Positions 16,625 through 26,680 of a stretch of DNA of 64,000 bases are shown in pieces. The stretch is taken from NCBI RefSeq assembly GCF_003254625.1, contig NZ_QJRJ01000076.1:124001-188000 (forward strand). The letters are read 5' to 3'. The notes under the pieces are model-generated. The model saw only the letters and a list, made by a program, of their open reading frames with translations. It searched no databases and was not told where the DNA came from. Both the position numbers and the translations under genes were made by a program. Origin of the DNA: Flavobacterium ginsenosidimutans (GTDB lineage: Bacteria > Bacteroidota > Bacteroidia > Flavobacteriales > Flavobacteriaceae). Within the stretch, counting starts at the first letter, position 1. Every line of letters begins with the position of its first letter.

Positions 16625-17209
16625 TTAGTTGGTTAAAATAATTTGATGTTTATCAATTATTTTTCTCAAATTCATTAGCGCATAACGCATTCTTCCCAAT
16701 GCTGTATTGATGCTAACGCCTGTCACTTCTGAGATTTCTTTGAAACTCATATCTTGATACATACGCATTACCAATACTTCTTTTTGATCTTCAGGAAGCT
16801 CGTGGATCAACTTTTTTAAATCAATTTCTACCTGGTCTACAATCATTTTGCCTTCAATTGTCAATGAGTCATCTGACATTACAGAGAAAATAGAGAACTC
16901 TTCTGTTTCTCTGTACATTGGCATTTTTTTGGTTTTACGAAAATGATCCACAATTAAGTTGTGAGAAATACGCATTACCCAAGGCAGGAATTTACCTTCT
17001 TCGTTATAAGAATTACTTTTTAAAGTTTTGATTACTTTAATAAATGTATCTTGAAAAATATCATTTGAAATATCTCTATCAGCAATCTTCGAATATATGA
17101 AACCATATATCTTAGATTCATGCCTTTTTATTAATGTTGCCAGAGCAGCTTCACTGCCGTCAACATATTTTTTTACTAATAGAGCGTCTGGAGTATGCAG
17201 ATCAGCCAT
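16625..17209 (-). CDS. ECF-type sigma-70 family factor
   Basis: A 194-residue RNA polymerase sigma factor. Region 2 includes IYGFIYSKIADRDISNDIFQDTF and LPWVMRISHNLIVDHFRK; region 4 includes LPEDQKEVLVMRMYQDMSFKEISEVTGVS, the -35-binding helix-turn-helix. A linker with EEFSIFSVMSD joins them. No anti-sigma gene is adjacent, only the 47-residue ORF. Upstream lie a well-formed Bacteroidota promoter (17311-17343) and an inverted repeat in the roughly 100-base leader, so control after transcription start is possible. Confidence 0.92.
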   Translation of the reverse strand: MADLHTPDALLVKKYVDGSEAALATLIKRHESKIYGFIYSKIADRDISNDIFQDTFIKVIKTLKSNSYNEEGKFLPWVMRISHNLIVDHFRKTKKMPMYRETEEFSIFSVMSDDSLTIEGKMIVDQVEIDLKKLIHELPEDQKEVLVMRMYQDMSFKEISEVTGVSINTALGRMRYALMNLRKIIDKHQIILTN

Positions 17210-17212
17210 AAT

Positions 17213-17267
17213 AACTACTTTTTTAGTTTCTGTATTAAAATTTGGAGTAATTTTCTAAAAAGTAGTT
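17213..17267 (-). repeat. Inverted repeat in the sigma-factor leader
   Basis: aactactttttag-like arms at 17213-17226 and 17255-17267 pair over 13 bp with one bulged base. In the mRNA this stem would end three bases before the start codon of the sigma-factor gene. It could influence translation. Confidence 0.55.
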
Positions 17268-17310
17268 TTTCTGTATAGGCGTATCTTTTGAGTTATGTTA
17301 ATATTGTGTC

Positions 17311-17343
17311 CAAATTTAACAAATTTTAATTTTATAATCCAAA
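17311..17343 (-). promoter_or_regulatory. Promoter of the ECF sigma factor gene
   Basis: On the minus strand: -33 TTTG (17343-17340), 21-base spacer, -7 TAAATTTG (17318-17311). Both elements and the spacing match the Bacteroidota primary promoter (TTTG, 17-23, TAnnTTTG). The implied leader is about 95 bases. Confidence 0.65.
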
Positions 17344-17708
17344 TAAAATCATTAATTATTATTAGAAAAACTTTTATTAATGTACAATAAACATAAATTT
17401 TACGTACAAAAGGCTAAAAATCTCCAAAATAAAAAGGAATCACAACTGTTAAAAAACAGACATAAATACCTTACATTTAATCAGGTAAAATTATATTTTG
17501 AGTTAAATTATAGATTTAAATTACAATTTTTTCCTGATTAAATTGGACTCTTTCGAATATTTTTTAAACCAGCTTGTTTAAATTCAAATATTGCATCAAA
17601 AATCAATCGTTTTTTTCAATCCAAAAAGAAGTCATAATTCGCTCTAATTATGATAAAATAGTTAAAATTTGGAACTAAATCCTTAACTAAATCCAATTCA
17701 AAATTGAT
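17344..17708. other. Intergenic region between sigma factor and uvrA
   Basis: About 365 AT-rich bases between the divergent promoters of the sigma factor and uvrA. I see no gene or conserved structure in it. Confidence 0.6.
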
Positions 17709-17716
17709 TACTTTTG
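17709..17716 (+). promoter_or_regulatory. -7 promoter element of uvrA
   Basis: TACTTTTG matches TAnnTTTG and lies 17 bases before the ATG at 17734. Its position inside the longer open frame supports the downstream start. Confidence 0.55.
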
Positions 17717-17733
17717 TAAAAATTGAGTTTTTT

Positions 17734-20529
17734 ATGCAAATTGATCTTTCTAAAATAGACCCAAAATCAAATATAATAATTAAAGGAGCGCAGGTACATA
17801 ATTTAAAAAATGTAGATGTAGTCATTCCGAGAAACAAACTGGTTGTCATTACAGGTCTTTCAGGATCAGGTAAATCGAGTTTGGCTTTTGACACATTATA
17901 TGCCGAAGGACAAAGACGTTATGTAGAAAGTTTATCATCTTATGCACGTCAGTTTTTAGGGCGTTTAGATAAACCAAAAGTAGAATATATTAAAGGTATT
18001 GCTCCGGCAATTGCGATTGAGCAAAAGGTAAACACAACAAACGCACGTTCGACAGTTGGGACTTCAACTGAAATTTACGATTATATCAAACTTTTATTTG
18101 CCAGAATCGGACGCACCTACTCTCCTATTTCTGGACAAGAAGTCAAAAAAAATACAGTTACAGATGTTATTGCCGATGTTAAAAGTCTTCCGCTGGATAG
18201 CCGATGGTTGCTTCTTTCTCCTATTCATCTTGAAGAAGGAAGACAATTAGAAGACAAACTAAAAATACTTTTACAGCAAGGTTTTGCCCGTATTTTGGTC
18301 GATAATGAAATGGTTCGTTTAGACGAGTTTTCTGCTTCAGATTTACATAAATTTGACAATAAAGATGTCTTATTAATTATTGACCGTATTGTTGTTAAAG
18401 AGGAAGAGGAATTTTATAACCGTCTAGCAGATGCTGTCCAGACTGCTTTTTTTGAAGGAAAAGGAATTTGTTATTTGCAGGAATTAAATGGAGAAAAAAG
18501 ATTTTCTTATTCGAATAAATTTGAATTGGACGACATTACTTTCCTAGAACCAAATGTTCATTTATTTAGCTTTAATAATCCTTATGGAGCTTGCCCAGTT
18601 TGTGAAGGTTATGGAAATATAATTGGCATCGATGCTGATCTAGTTGTTCCAAATACTTCATTATCTATTTTTGAAAGTGCTATTTATCCGTGGCGTGGCG
18701 AAAGTATGAGCTGGTATAAAGATGAATTGGTAAAACATGCCTACAAATTTGATTTCCCAATTCACAAACCGTATTTTCAATTAACAGATGAACAGAAAGA
18801 TTTAATTTGGACTGGGAATCAGTATTTTCAAGGACTAAATGACTTCTTCAAAGAACTAGAAGAAAAAAATTATAAGATTCAAAATCGTGTAATGCTGTCG
18901 CGTTATCGTGGTAAAACAAAATGTCATGTTTGTAAAGGCAAACGCTTGCGTGAAGAAGCTTCTTATGTGAAAATCAACGGAAAAACAGTTTCTGATTTAG
19001 TTGATTTACCAATTAAACATTTGGTTACTTTCTTCAAAAACATCGAGTTAAATGTTTACGAACAGCAGATCGCAAAGCGTTTAATGGTCGAAATCAATAA
19101 TCGTTTATCTTTTTTAACCGAAGTTGGTTTGGATTATCTTACTTTAAATAGAAATTCAGCCACTCTTTCTGGTGGAGAATCACAGCGAATTAATCTTGCT
19201 ACATCTCTTGGAAGCAGTTTAGTTGGATCGATGTATATTTTAGATGAGCCAAGTATTGGTCTGCATCCAAAAGATTCAGAAAGATTGATCAAAGTATTGC
19301 TTTCTCTTCGAGATCTTGGAAATACTGTAATTGTAGTAGAACACGACGAAGATATTATGAAAGCAGCCGATATGATTATCGATATTGGTCCTGAAGCAGG
19401 GACTTTTGGAGGAAAATTGGTAGCGCAAGGCACTTATGACGAAATTTTAAAATCGGATTCGCTTACGGCTAAATATCTAAACGGCGATCTAGAAATTTCT
19501 GTTCCTAAGAGACGAAGAAAATTCAAAAATCATATCGATATTATTGGCGCGCGCGAAAACAACTTAAAAAACATTAATGTTACTTTTCCTCTTGATGTTT
19601 TAACCGTTGTTACAGGAGTTTCTGGAAGTGGAAAAAGTACTTTGATTAAGAAAATCTTGTTTCCGGCAATGCAGAAGAAACTAGAAAGTGCAGCTGAAAA
19701 AGCGGGACAGTTTAGTGAAATTAGCGGTTCTTTTTCGCAGATTAAGCATATTGAATATGTAGATCAAAACCCGATTGGTAGAAGTTCTCGATCAAATCCA
19801 GTAACTTATATTAAAGCGTATGATGATATTCGTGATTTGTATGCCAAGGAAAAATTATCGAAAATAAGAGGTTATCAGGCTAAACATTTTTCTTTTAATG
19901 TTGACGGAGGACGATGCGAAACTTGTAAAGGAGAAGGCTCTATAAATGTCGAAATGGTTTTCATGGCCGATGTTTCTTTACCTTGTGAAACTTGCGGAGG
20001 AAAACGATTCAAAAAAGAGATTTTAGAAGTGACTTTTGACAATCAGAACATCAATGACATTTTGACGATGACAATCGATGATGCTATTGCTTTTTTCGAA
20101 AAAAACAAACAATCAAAAATCACTCAAAAATTGCAGCCTTTACAAGATGTTGGTTTAGGATATGTGCAATTAGGCCAATCTTCTTCTACGCTTTCTGGCG
20201 GAGAAGCACAACGTATTAAATTGGCTTCTTTCTTGGTAAAAGGAGCAACCAAAGACAAAGCTTTATTTGTTTTTGACGAACCAACAACTGGTTTGCATTT
20301 TCATGACATTAAAAAGCTTTTAGCTTCATTTGATGCTTTGATCGAAAAAGGACATTCGATAATTGTAATCGAACATAATCTTGATTTAATAAAATGTGCT
20401 GACTGGATTCTAGATTTAGGTCCAGAAGGTGGTGAAAACGGAGGTCATTTACTTGCTTCAGGAACTCCTGAAGATATTGTTAAAGTAAAAGAATCTGTAA
20501 CAGGAGTTTATTTGAAAGACAAATTATAA
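17734..20529 (+). CDS. uvrA: Excinuclease ABC subunit A
   Basis: A 931-residue UvrA, the damage-sensing ATPase of nucleotide excision repair. Two ABC modules are visible: Walker A GLSGSGKSSLAFDT near residue 38 and GVSGSGKSTL near 636, each with a signature (TLSGGESQRI, TLSGGEAQRI) and Walker B. Zinc-binding CxxC pairs occur in CPVCEGYGN, CHVCKGKR, CETCKGEGS and CETCGGKR. The frame extends to an ATG at 17704, but the -7 element sits inside that extension, so the ATG at 17734 (MQIDLSKID) is preferred. Monocistronic with a strong terminator. Confidence 0.96.
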   Translation: MQIDLSKIDPKSNIIIKGAQVHNLKNVDVVIPRNKLVVITGLSGSGKSSLAFDTLYAEGQRRYVESLSSYARQFLGRLDKPKVEYIKGIAPAIAIEQKVNTTNARSTVGTSTEIYDYIKLLFARIGRTYSPISGQEVKKNTVTDVIADVKSLPLDSRWLLLSPIHLEEGRQLEDKLKILLQQGFARILVDNEMVRLDEFSASDLHKFDNKDVLLIIDRIVVKEEEEFYNRLADAVQTAFFEGKGICYLQELNGEKRFSYSNKFELDDITFLEPNVHLFSFNNPYGACPVCEGYGNIIGIDADLVVPNTSLSIFESAIYPWRGESMSWYKDELVKHAYKFDFPIHKPYFQLTDEQKDLIWTGNQYFQGLNDFFKELEEKNYKIQNRVMLSRYRGKTKCHVCKGKRLREEASYVKINGKTVSDLVDLPIKHLVTFFKNIELNVYEQQIAKRLMVEINNRLSFLTEVGLDYLTLNRNSATLSGGESQRINLATSLGSSLVGSMYILDEPSIGLHPKDSERLIKVLLSLRDLGNTVIVVEHDEDIMKAADMIIDIGPEAGTFGGKLVAQGTYDEILKSDSLTAKYLNGDLEISVPKRRRKFKNHIDIIGARENNLKNINVTFPLDVLTVVTGVSGSGKSTLIKKILFPAMQKKLESAAEKAGQFSEISGSFSQIKHIEYVDQNPIGRSSRSNPVTYIKAYDDIRDLYAKEKLSKIRGYQAKHFSFNVDGGRCETCKGEGSINVEMVFMADVSLPCETCGGKRFKKEILEVTFDNQNINDILTMTIDDAIAFFEKNKQSKITQKLQPLQDVGLGYVQLGQSSSTLSGGEAQRIKLASFLVKGATKDKALFVFDEPTTGLHFHDIKKLLASFDALIEKGHSIIVIEHNLDLIKCADWILDLGPEGGENGGHLLASGTPEDIVKVKESVTGVYLKDKL

Positions 20530-20552
20530 TATATCTTCCTTTTAAAATAGTT

Positions 20553-20591
20553 AAGCCATAAATACAATTGATTAGTTTGTATTTATGGCTT
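20553..20591. terminator. Bidirectional terminator after uvrA
   Basis: A 15-bp perfect stem (20553-20567 with 20577-20591) with a 9-base loop, flanked by T on the right and A on the left, between the convergent uvrA and 20615-20914 genes. Confidence 0.85.
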
Positions 20592-20614
20592 TTATTTTAT
20601 TTCTTTTTTAATGT

Positions 20615-20914
20615 TTAAGCTACAAGACATTTTTCTTCAAAAGGAAGACCATCTTCGTCTATAGCTACTAAAATCTTTTTCTGTTTTGATGCTTCAAAGG
20701 TAAGATAGAGCCAAGCAAATGACCACAAACCCAGAGTTAAACAAAAAATCATGAAATTTAAACTGTGATTAACCACTTTTCCACCTTTAGATAAGACCGC
20801 GAAAAGCAATTCATCATTTCTTTCTTCTAAAGTAAATCCGTTATGAACTTTGTTTGAAATCATGTTCGAAAATACTTGCATGCTTTGTTCCTGGCTGAGA
20901 TGATTGTCTTTCAT
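20615..20914 (-). CDS. Small membrane protein of unknown function
   Basis: A 99-residue protein with a soluble N-terminal half (MKDNHLSQEQSMQVFSNMI, GFTLEERNDELLFAVLSKGG), one or two closely spaced membrane helices (about 56-79, FMIFCLTLGLWSFAWLYLTF) and a short polar end (KILVAIDEDGLPFEEK). The ATG at 20914 is preferred to the longer frame starting at 20947. I do not recognise the family. Confidence 0.75.
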   Translation of the reverse strand: MKDNHLSQEQSMQVFSNMISNKVHNGFTLEERNDELLFAVLSKGGKVVNHSLNFMIFCLTLGLWSFAWLYLTFEASKQKKILVAIDEDGLPFEEKCLVA

Positions 20915-21314
20915 AATTAATTTAAATCTACAATTAATCCAATACACTTTTCTTATTCCGCAATTTCTTGCAAAATTACTTCATCCAAAAAAATAAAAAA
21001 ACACCTACATTTATCCATTTTGTTAGAAATAATTCTACAATTTCTTCAAAGTAGTTCTAAACTTTCATGATAAAGTTAATTTTTATAAAATTAATTACAA
21101 AATATTCACCTGTTAAAATTGATTATTTAATCACTTATTTTCAATTACTTAACCATAGCAAAGGAAGTTACGGCTAATAATTTAACAGGAATATTTTCTC
21201 GCCAAAGAATTTCATTTGCTTCTAGCAATTAAAAATCCAAGGCAAAAAAGAGATTGCTTAATAAAAATTAAAGAATATTTTAGCTAGAAATATCAGCTTT
21301 CTTCAAAAATCAGA
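20915..21314. other. AT-rich intergenic region
   Basis: About 400 bases between the small membrane protein gene start and the end of the flippase gene. No ORF of useful length, terminator stem or repeat is evident. Confidence 0.6.
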
Positions 21315-22784
21315 TTAAATTTTAAATCCTAGTTTCTTGAAAATAGAATCAATAACATTATTAATATCTGGAGATATTCTGAATTTATAATTCAAATACA
21401 GATACAAAATAGTTACTAAAACCGATTTTAAAGCAATGCTTATTAATTGGAAAAATGGAAATTCCCAGAAATAAAACACTAAAAACAATGCAAAAGTAAG
21501 AACCATTGAATGAATGGTTTGCTTTGTGAATGGATATAAATCTAGTTTTTTAACCACAAAAAGCAATTTAGCCAAACTATATAAAGTAATAGAAAGAAGA
21601 GTTGCAAACGCAGAACCAAAAATTCCTAAAATAGGGATAAAAATGATATTCAAAATTACCGTTAAAACAACCAGCATTAATCCTAAATACAATACCATTC
21701 GGTAATATTTAGTATTGAAAATAATCGCATTATTATTTCCTAAAATCAAATCGAAATACTTTGAAAGACCAATCATAAATACTACTGGAATTCCTCCGCT
21801 ATATTCCTTTGGAACCAACTCGTACAATTGATCAATATTTACAAAAATACAAAGCATTACAAATCCTCCCACAATCTGAAGATTGATAGACGTTTTTTTA
21901 TAAAGCCGATTTAATTCGTCATGTTTGTTTTCATGCATTAATCTCGCCGTAATTGGATACACAATTTGGTGCATAGCGCGACTTGGAACTGAAATTACTA
22001 AAGCGATATAAGTTGCAACAGAATAATACGCAATATTTTCAATTTTCATGTACTGATTCAAAATCAATTTGTCACCGTCTAAAAGCAAATTGGCAACACT
22101 ACCTGACAAAATAATATAAAAAGTATATTCCATTACACTTTTTACATTTTCAGGTATAGTTATCTGAAAATTAGGCTTCTTAATATAAAAAGCATAAAAC
22201 ATTGTTACAATAAAAGCCAAGAAATAAATAGCCGCCGTTACATAAACAAACTCAACCAAACTTATCCAGTTAAAATACAATCCGATTAAGGCAAAAGTTG
22301 AAAGTAATCTTAAACCAACTTCTTTAATAAAGTTTCCAAAAACGGAATGCATATGCACTCTTGCCCACGCATAGAAAATTTCAAAATATGCCATACAAAT
22401 CCCTATAAACGGAATAAGAAGCATAAATTCACGAACGACAGGATTTTCTTTAGAAACAAAATCGGTTATATCATCATAAAAAAAGATTCCGATAAGACCT
22501 AACGGAATACACATTATAACAGGAAATAAAGCTGTAAAAGACAGGAACTGCTCTCTTTCTTCTTCTGTTTTATATTGCGAATAAAATTTTACAAGTGTAT
22601 TTTGCATTCCAATTGCAAACAAAGGCATAATTACATTTGCTGCAGAAGTAATATAATTCGTTAAAGCATAATATGTTGCCCCAAGAAAAACAGGATAAAG
22701 GTATAATGTATTAATGGCTCCGATACCAAAACCAATGTATGTAATTATAGTGTTTTTAAAAGACTGATTTAAGACAATACCCAT
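21315..22784 (-). CDS. Wzx-type oligosaccharide flippase
   Basis: A 489-residue protein with about 12-14 hydrophobic segments, of the polysaccharide-transporter (PST/MATE-like) family that flips lipid-linked oligosaccharides across the inner membrane. Early sequence GIGAINTLYLYPVFLG and an MHENKHDELNRLYKKTS cytoplasmic loop fit the family, as does the length. It is the last of the four-gene minus-strand group with DUF4834, YfhO and a glycosyltransferase, suggesting one pathway for a surface polysaccharide or glycolipid. Confidence 0.87.
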   Translation of the reverse strand: MGIVLNQSFKNTIITYIGFGIGAINTLYLYPVFLGATYYALTNYITSAANVIMPLFAIGMQNTLVKFYSQYKTEEEREQFLSFTALFPVIMCIPLGLIGIFFYDDITDFVSKENPVVREFMLLIPFIGICMAYFEIFYAWARVHMHSVFGNFIKEVGLRLLSTFALIGLYFNWISLVEFVYVTAAIYFLAFIVTMFYAFYIKKPNFQITIPENVKSVMEYTFYIILSGSVANLLLDGDKLILNQYMKIENIAYYSVATYIALVISVPSRAMHQIVYPITARLMHENKHDELNRLYKKTSINLQIVGGFVMLCIFVNIDQLYELVPKEYSGGIPVVFMIGLSKYFDLILGNNNAIIFNTKYYRMVLYLGLMLVVLTVILNIIFIPILGIFGSAFATLLSITLYSLAKLLFVVKKLDLYPFTKQTIHSMVLTFALFLVFYFWEFPFFQLISIALKSVLVTILYLYLNYKFRISPDINNVIDSIFKKLGFKI

Positions 22785-22800
22785 GTTTGGATTTCTGAAT

Positions 22801-22825
22801 TTAGATTTTAGATTTTAGATTTTTT
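22801..22825. repeat. Short ttagatttt tandem repeats
   Basis: Three to four copies of ttagatttt between the glycosyltransferase and flippase genes. The same unit, in either orientation, recurs near 13965-13998 and 56573-56608. Confidence 0.6.
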
Positions 22826-22830
22826 ACAAT

Positions 22831-24120
22831 CTATGATTTCCTAATCAGCTGTGCTAATTGCTTCGTTAGATTTTTTCGAGAATATTGCTGTAAGCCAATT
22901 CCATGCGATTGCAGTTTCCCTTCCAAAAACTGATTAAAAAAGTCCAAAAGTACACTTTTTAATTTCGCTTTTTCAGAATAATCAAAAAATACTCCGGTAT
23001 TAGTCTCTGTTACAATATCTGCAAAGTCAGAACCTTGAGGTCCAATTGCAACAATTGGGCGGTTTGAAACCATGTATTCGAACAATTTTCCTGGAATAAT
23101 ACTTTTCGTATCTTCAGAATTAATCTCTATTAAAAGTAAAACTTGAGATTTTCTCTGATGCGCAACAGCTTCTTTATGAGAAACGTAACCCACTAAATTT
23201 AAGTATTCTTTCAGTTGATTTTCTTCTATTGCATCTAAAACTTCCTGACTTACCGCTCCAATTAATTTAATTTCCAAATGAGATTTAAATTCTGGAACTT
23301 CCTTCAGTAATTCAACCAAAACCTCCCATAAAAATGGCGGGTTTCTATCTGATAAGAAAGAACCAATATGAGCTAAAGTAAATTTCGTGTCTAAAGTCTG
23401 TTTTTCAACAGTTTCAACATCGTAACCATTTGTAATTACTGTAATTGGCTTATTGGTAATCGCTTCAAATTCAGTTTTAGTGGTTTTACTTGTTACAATG
23501 ATTTCATCTGCCGAATTAAGCACTTTGTGTTCTAAATTTTTATGCTTTTTTTCTGCATAAGAAGATAATCTAAGCGCTTTATGATATCCGATTGTTGTCC
23601 AAGGATCACGGAAATCGGCAAACCATTTCACTTTTAATTTTTGCTGTAATTCTAAACCAATTAAGTGCAAACTATGTGGCGGTCCAGAAGTTACAATCGT
23701 ATCAATATTATTTTCTTGAATGTATTTTTCTAAATAAGAAACGGATGGTTTTACCCAAAAAACGCGTGCATCTGGAATAAAAAGATTTCCTCGAACCCAA
23801 AGGAATGTTTTATCTAAAAAGGTCTGTTTTTTCTTTTGCGGAAAAATTCCCGAACTGATTTTCTTGGTTTTATTTTTCGAAAAAATGGAAGCCAATTGGT
23901 AAGGCTCCCAAATTTTATTCTTTAAAACAATTACTTTATCTGATATTTCACTTACCAATCCTTCATCAACAATTGGATAAGTCGGATTTTCTGGAACGTA
24001 AACTATTGGCTGTACATCAAATTCTGGCAAATATTTTACAAATTTCAGCCAACGCTGTACACCAGGCCCTCCCGCAGGTGGGAAATAATAGGTAATTATT
24101 AAAAGTTTTTTTTGTTCCAA
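22831..24120 (-). CDS. Glycosyltransferase, GT4-like
   Basis: A 429-residue protein with the N-terminal pattern LLIITYYFPPAGGPGVQRW typical of GT-B fold glycosyltransferases of Bacteroidota. Middle sequence VTSGPPHSLHLIGL and FADFRDPWT, and later LFEYMVSNRPIVAIG (the Glu-containing nucleotide-sugar loop near residue 355), support a retaining GT4-type enzyme. Sugar donor and acceptor cannot be told. It lies 46 bases before the flippase gene and 49 bases after the YfhO gene. Confidence 0.87.
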   Translation of the reverse strand: MEQKKLLIITYYFPPAGGPGVQRWLKFVKYLPEFDVQPIVYVPENPTYPIVDEGLVSEISDKVIVLKNKIWEPYQLASIFSKNKTKKISSGIFPQKKKQTFLDKTFLWVRGNLFIPDARVFWVKPSVSYLEKYIQENNIDTIVTSGPPHSLHLIGLELQQKLKVKWFADFRDPWTTIGYHKALRLSSYAEKKHKNLEHKVLNSADEIIVTSKTTKTEFEAITNKPITVITNGYDVETVEKQTLDTKFTLAHIGSFLSDRNPPFLWEVLVELLKEVPEFKSHLEIKLIGAVSQEVLDAIEENQLKEYLNLVGYVSHKEAVAHQRKSQVLLLIEINSEDTKSIIPGKLFEYMVSNRPIVAIGPQGSDFADIVTETNTGVFFDYSEKAKLKSVLLDFFNQFLEGKLQSHGIGLQQYSRKNLTKQLAQLIRKS

Positions 24121-24169
24121 GGAAAATGAGTTTACTATTTTTAAAGTGCGAATTTAGAATTTTGAAATT

Positions 24170-26608
24170 CTAGACTTCATTTTTCTTACTAGAATTTCTA
24201 CTTTCAAAATAAATTCCTCCAGCTAAAAGCAACAGCATTCCAATTGAACTTATTAAAGTAATTGTCCCTCCAGTTTTGATAATCTGAGGCTCAAATTTAA
24301 ATTCAATAGTGTGTTTTCCAGCAGGAACTTCCATTGCTCTTAGAACATAATCAACTGGGAAATGATCTGTTAATTTACCGTCTATATAAGCGTTCCAGCC
24401 ATTTTTATAATACATTTCAGAGAAAACAGCTAAACCTTCTCCGTTATTTTCTGATTTGTATTTGATATAATTTGGCTTATAAGTAACAACCTTAATCGTT
24501 CCTGTTGTATCAAAAGCTTTCTTTAATCTCGCGTTTTGGAATTTACTTTCATGCTCGTGAACATTGAAAACCGCTACTTTTTTAGTATCTAAAGTATTCA
24601 ACGCTTTCATTACATCATCTGGTTTATTTACCAGTTTTACTGCACCCACAAACCAAGCATTTCCGTTAGCATCTGGATTAACAGCAGGAATTTGATTTCC
24701 TTCTTTATCTACTTGAATTACATACTTAACATTAAGCATATTAAGCACTTCAAGATTATTTTTAGCAATTTGATAATCGTACAATTGCTGCATTCTTCTT
24801 GGTCTTACAGCACTATATCCACCAATAGTTTTATGGAAATAAGAAGATCTTCCTTGCAATTGTCCCTGAAGATCAAATACACGGTAAACCGATGTGTCTT
24901 TTAAAATCTGACTGTCTGCAGGTGTTTCTTGAAATGGCGCCGCAATTTGAACTGGACTCACAAAATCTTTAGCCGAAACATATTTTTTATCCACAAAGAA
25001 TAAGTCAAAAATCATTACAATTCCAACTATAACTAAAGTTGTTGTCTGAGATAATCTGTTTTTAATAAACATCCACAACACCACAAAAGTAACAACTATT
25101 AAAAATCCAGATCTTAATAAATCTGCATAATACATAGTCATTCTATCTTCTTTTAAAGCATCAACGAAGCCTGGTCCGTAGCTTTCTAAGAAATATTGAT
25201 CACTTGTTCCTGTAAAATGGAAGAAACTTTTTGCTATTAATAAAATAACAAGAACTCCCAAACCAAAAACTCCAGTCTGAACTAAAGCTTTCTGCTGTAA
25301 TTTAGGCTCGTCTTTAGCCTTAAAGAATGACTGTAATCCCATAACAGCTAAAACAGGGAAACATAATTCTAAAATAACTTGAATTGAAGATACCGCTCTA
25401 AATTTATCATACAACGGAACATATTCAATAAAAAAGTTCGTCAACAAAGAGAAGTTTTTACCCCAAGAAAGCACTAAAGTAAAAAGTGCTCCTGTAAGGA
25501 AAACATATTTGATTTTTCTTTCGTCTATAAATAGTGCTAAAACTGCTAAAAAGAAAACTACTGCTCCAATATAAGCTGGCGCAGAAACGATTGGCTGATC
25601 TCCCCAATACGTTGGCATTCCCGAAACAAAATCCTGAGCTTGAGATGTAGGAACTCCTTGTTCAACCATAAATGCATACATACGGCTGTCTGTACCAACA
25701 TTTTCATGGCTTGAACCTCCAAAAATTCTTGGAGCAATTAAATTTAAACTTTCTGCGATACCGTAACTATATTCTGTAATATAGTCGGTTGTCATAGAAG
25801 CTGTGGTTTCATTTTTTGATCCGTCTGGATTAAAAGTCAACTCACTTTTATCTCTAATACTATATTTGGCATATTCATTTGTTGCCATTAAATTTCCAGC
25901 ATTAGCTCCTAAAGCAAAAATTCCAGCAACAAGTAAAACTCCACAAGAAATTAAAAGTCCTTTAAAGTCCTTTTCTTTGATAAAATTAAAAGCAAAATAA
26001 CCTGAAAGTATCAATAAGAATATCAATAAATAATAGGTCATTTGGAAATGATTAGCACTAATTTCAAGTGCCACAGCAAACATGGTGAGCAAACCTCCCC
26101 AAATATATTTTTTCTGAAAGACGAGTATAAATCCTGCAATTACCAAAGGCATATAAGCAATAGCGTGCGCTTTGGCATTATGACCAACTCCTAAAATAAT
26201 AATCATGTAAGTTGAAAAACCAAATGCTATAGCTCCGATAAAAGCTTTCAACGGATCAGTTTTTAAGACCAATAATAAACCATAAAAACCAAGGAAATAT
26301 AAAAACAAGTAATCTGCAGGACGCGGAAGAAAACGCAGTACATCATCAACTTTACCAATAAAATCGTTCGGATAATTTGCTCCAAGCTGATATGTTGGCA
26401 TACCACCAAAAGCTGAATTTGTCCAATAAGGTTCAGCATTTTCAACAGCTCTAAAGTCATTTTGCTCTTTTGCCATTCCGGTATATTGAGCAATATCTGA
26501 CTGGAAAATTTGCTTTCCTTGTAGAACTGGATAAAAATAAATTAATGATACTAAGATAAAGCCCAGTACAACAAGGGCATGCGGATAGAACTTATTTACT
26601 ATTTTCAA
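24170..26608 (-). CDS. YfhO family membrane protein
   Basis: An 812-residue protein of the YfhO family: about 12 membrane segments in the first 540 residues with large loops, a C-terminal extracytoplasmic domain (about 560-780) with KTIGGYSAVRPRRMQQLYD and GWNAYIDGK, then a last membrane helix. YfhO proteins are linked to glycosylation of surface polymers (in Gram-positives, lipoteichoic acid). The neighbouring flippase and glycosyltransferase fit such a role. A promoter lies within the end of the upstream DUF4834 gene. Confidence 0.88.
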   Translation of the reverse strand: MKIVNKFYPHALVVLGFILVSLIYFYPVLQGKQIFQSDIAQYTGMAKEQNDFRAVENAEPYWTNSAFGGMPTYQLGANYPNDFIGKVDDVLRFLPRPADYLFLYFLGFYGLLLVLKTDPLKAFIGAIAFGFSTYMIIILGVGHNAKAHAIAYMPLVIAGFILVFQKKYIWGGLLTMFAVALEISANHFQMTYYLLIFLLILSGYFAFNFIKEKDFKGLLISCGVLLVAGIFALGANAGNLMATNEYAKYSIRDKSELTFNPDGSKNETTASMTTDYITEYSYGIAESLNLIAPRIFGGSSHENVGTDSRMYAFMVEQGVPTSQAQDFVSGMPTYWGDQPIVSAPAYIGAVVFFLAVLALFIDERKIKYVFLTGALFTLVLSWGKNFSLLTNFFIEYVPLYDKFRAVSSIQVILELCFPVLAVMGLQSFFKAKDEPKLQQKALVQTGVFGLGVLVILLIAKSFFHFTGTSDQYFLESYGPGFVDALKEDRMTMYYADLLRSGFLIVVTFVVLWMFIKNRLSQTTTLVIVGIVMIFDLFFVDKKYVSAKDFVSPVQIAAPFQETPADSQILKDTSVYRVFDLQGQLQGRSSYFHKTIGGYSAVRPRRMQQLYDYQIAKNNLEVLNMLNVKYVIQVDKEGNQIPAVNPDANGNAWFVGAVKLVNKPDDVMKALNTLDTKKVAVFNVHEHESKFQNARLKKAFDTTGTIKVVTYKPNYIKYKSENNGEGLAVFSEMYYKNGWNAYIDGKLTDHFPVDYVLRAMEVPAGKHTIEFKFEPQIIKTGGTITLISSIGMLLLLAGGIYFESRNSSKKNEV

Positions 26609-26652
26609 TTTTGGCTGGTTTGGGTTAAAATGAATCCTAAATTTTCAGGACA

Positions 26653-26680
26653 CAAATCTAATCTATTTCTTCGTAATCAA
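26653..26680 (-). promoter_or_regulatory. Promoter of the YfhO gene, inside DUF4834 gene end
   Basis: On the minus strand: TTG (26680-26678), 17-base spacer, TAGATTTG (26660-26653). It overlaps the last codons of the DUF4834 gene and starts about 45 bases before yfhO. Confidence 0.5.
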
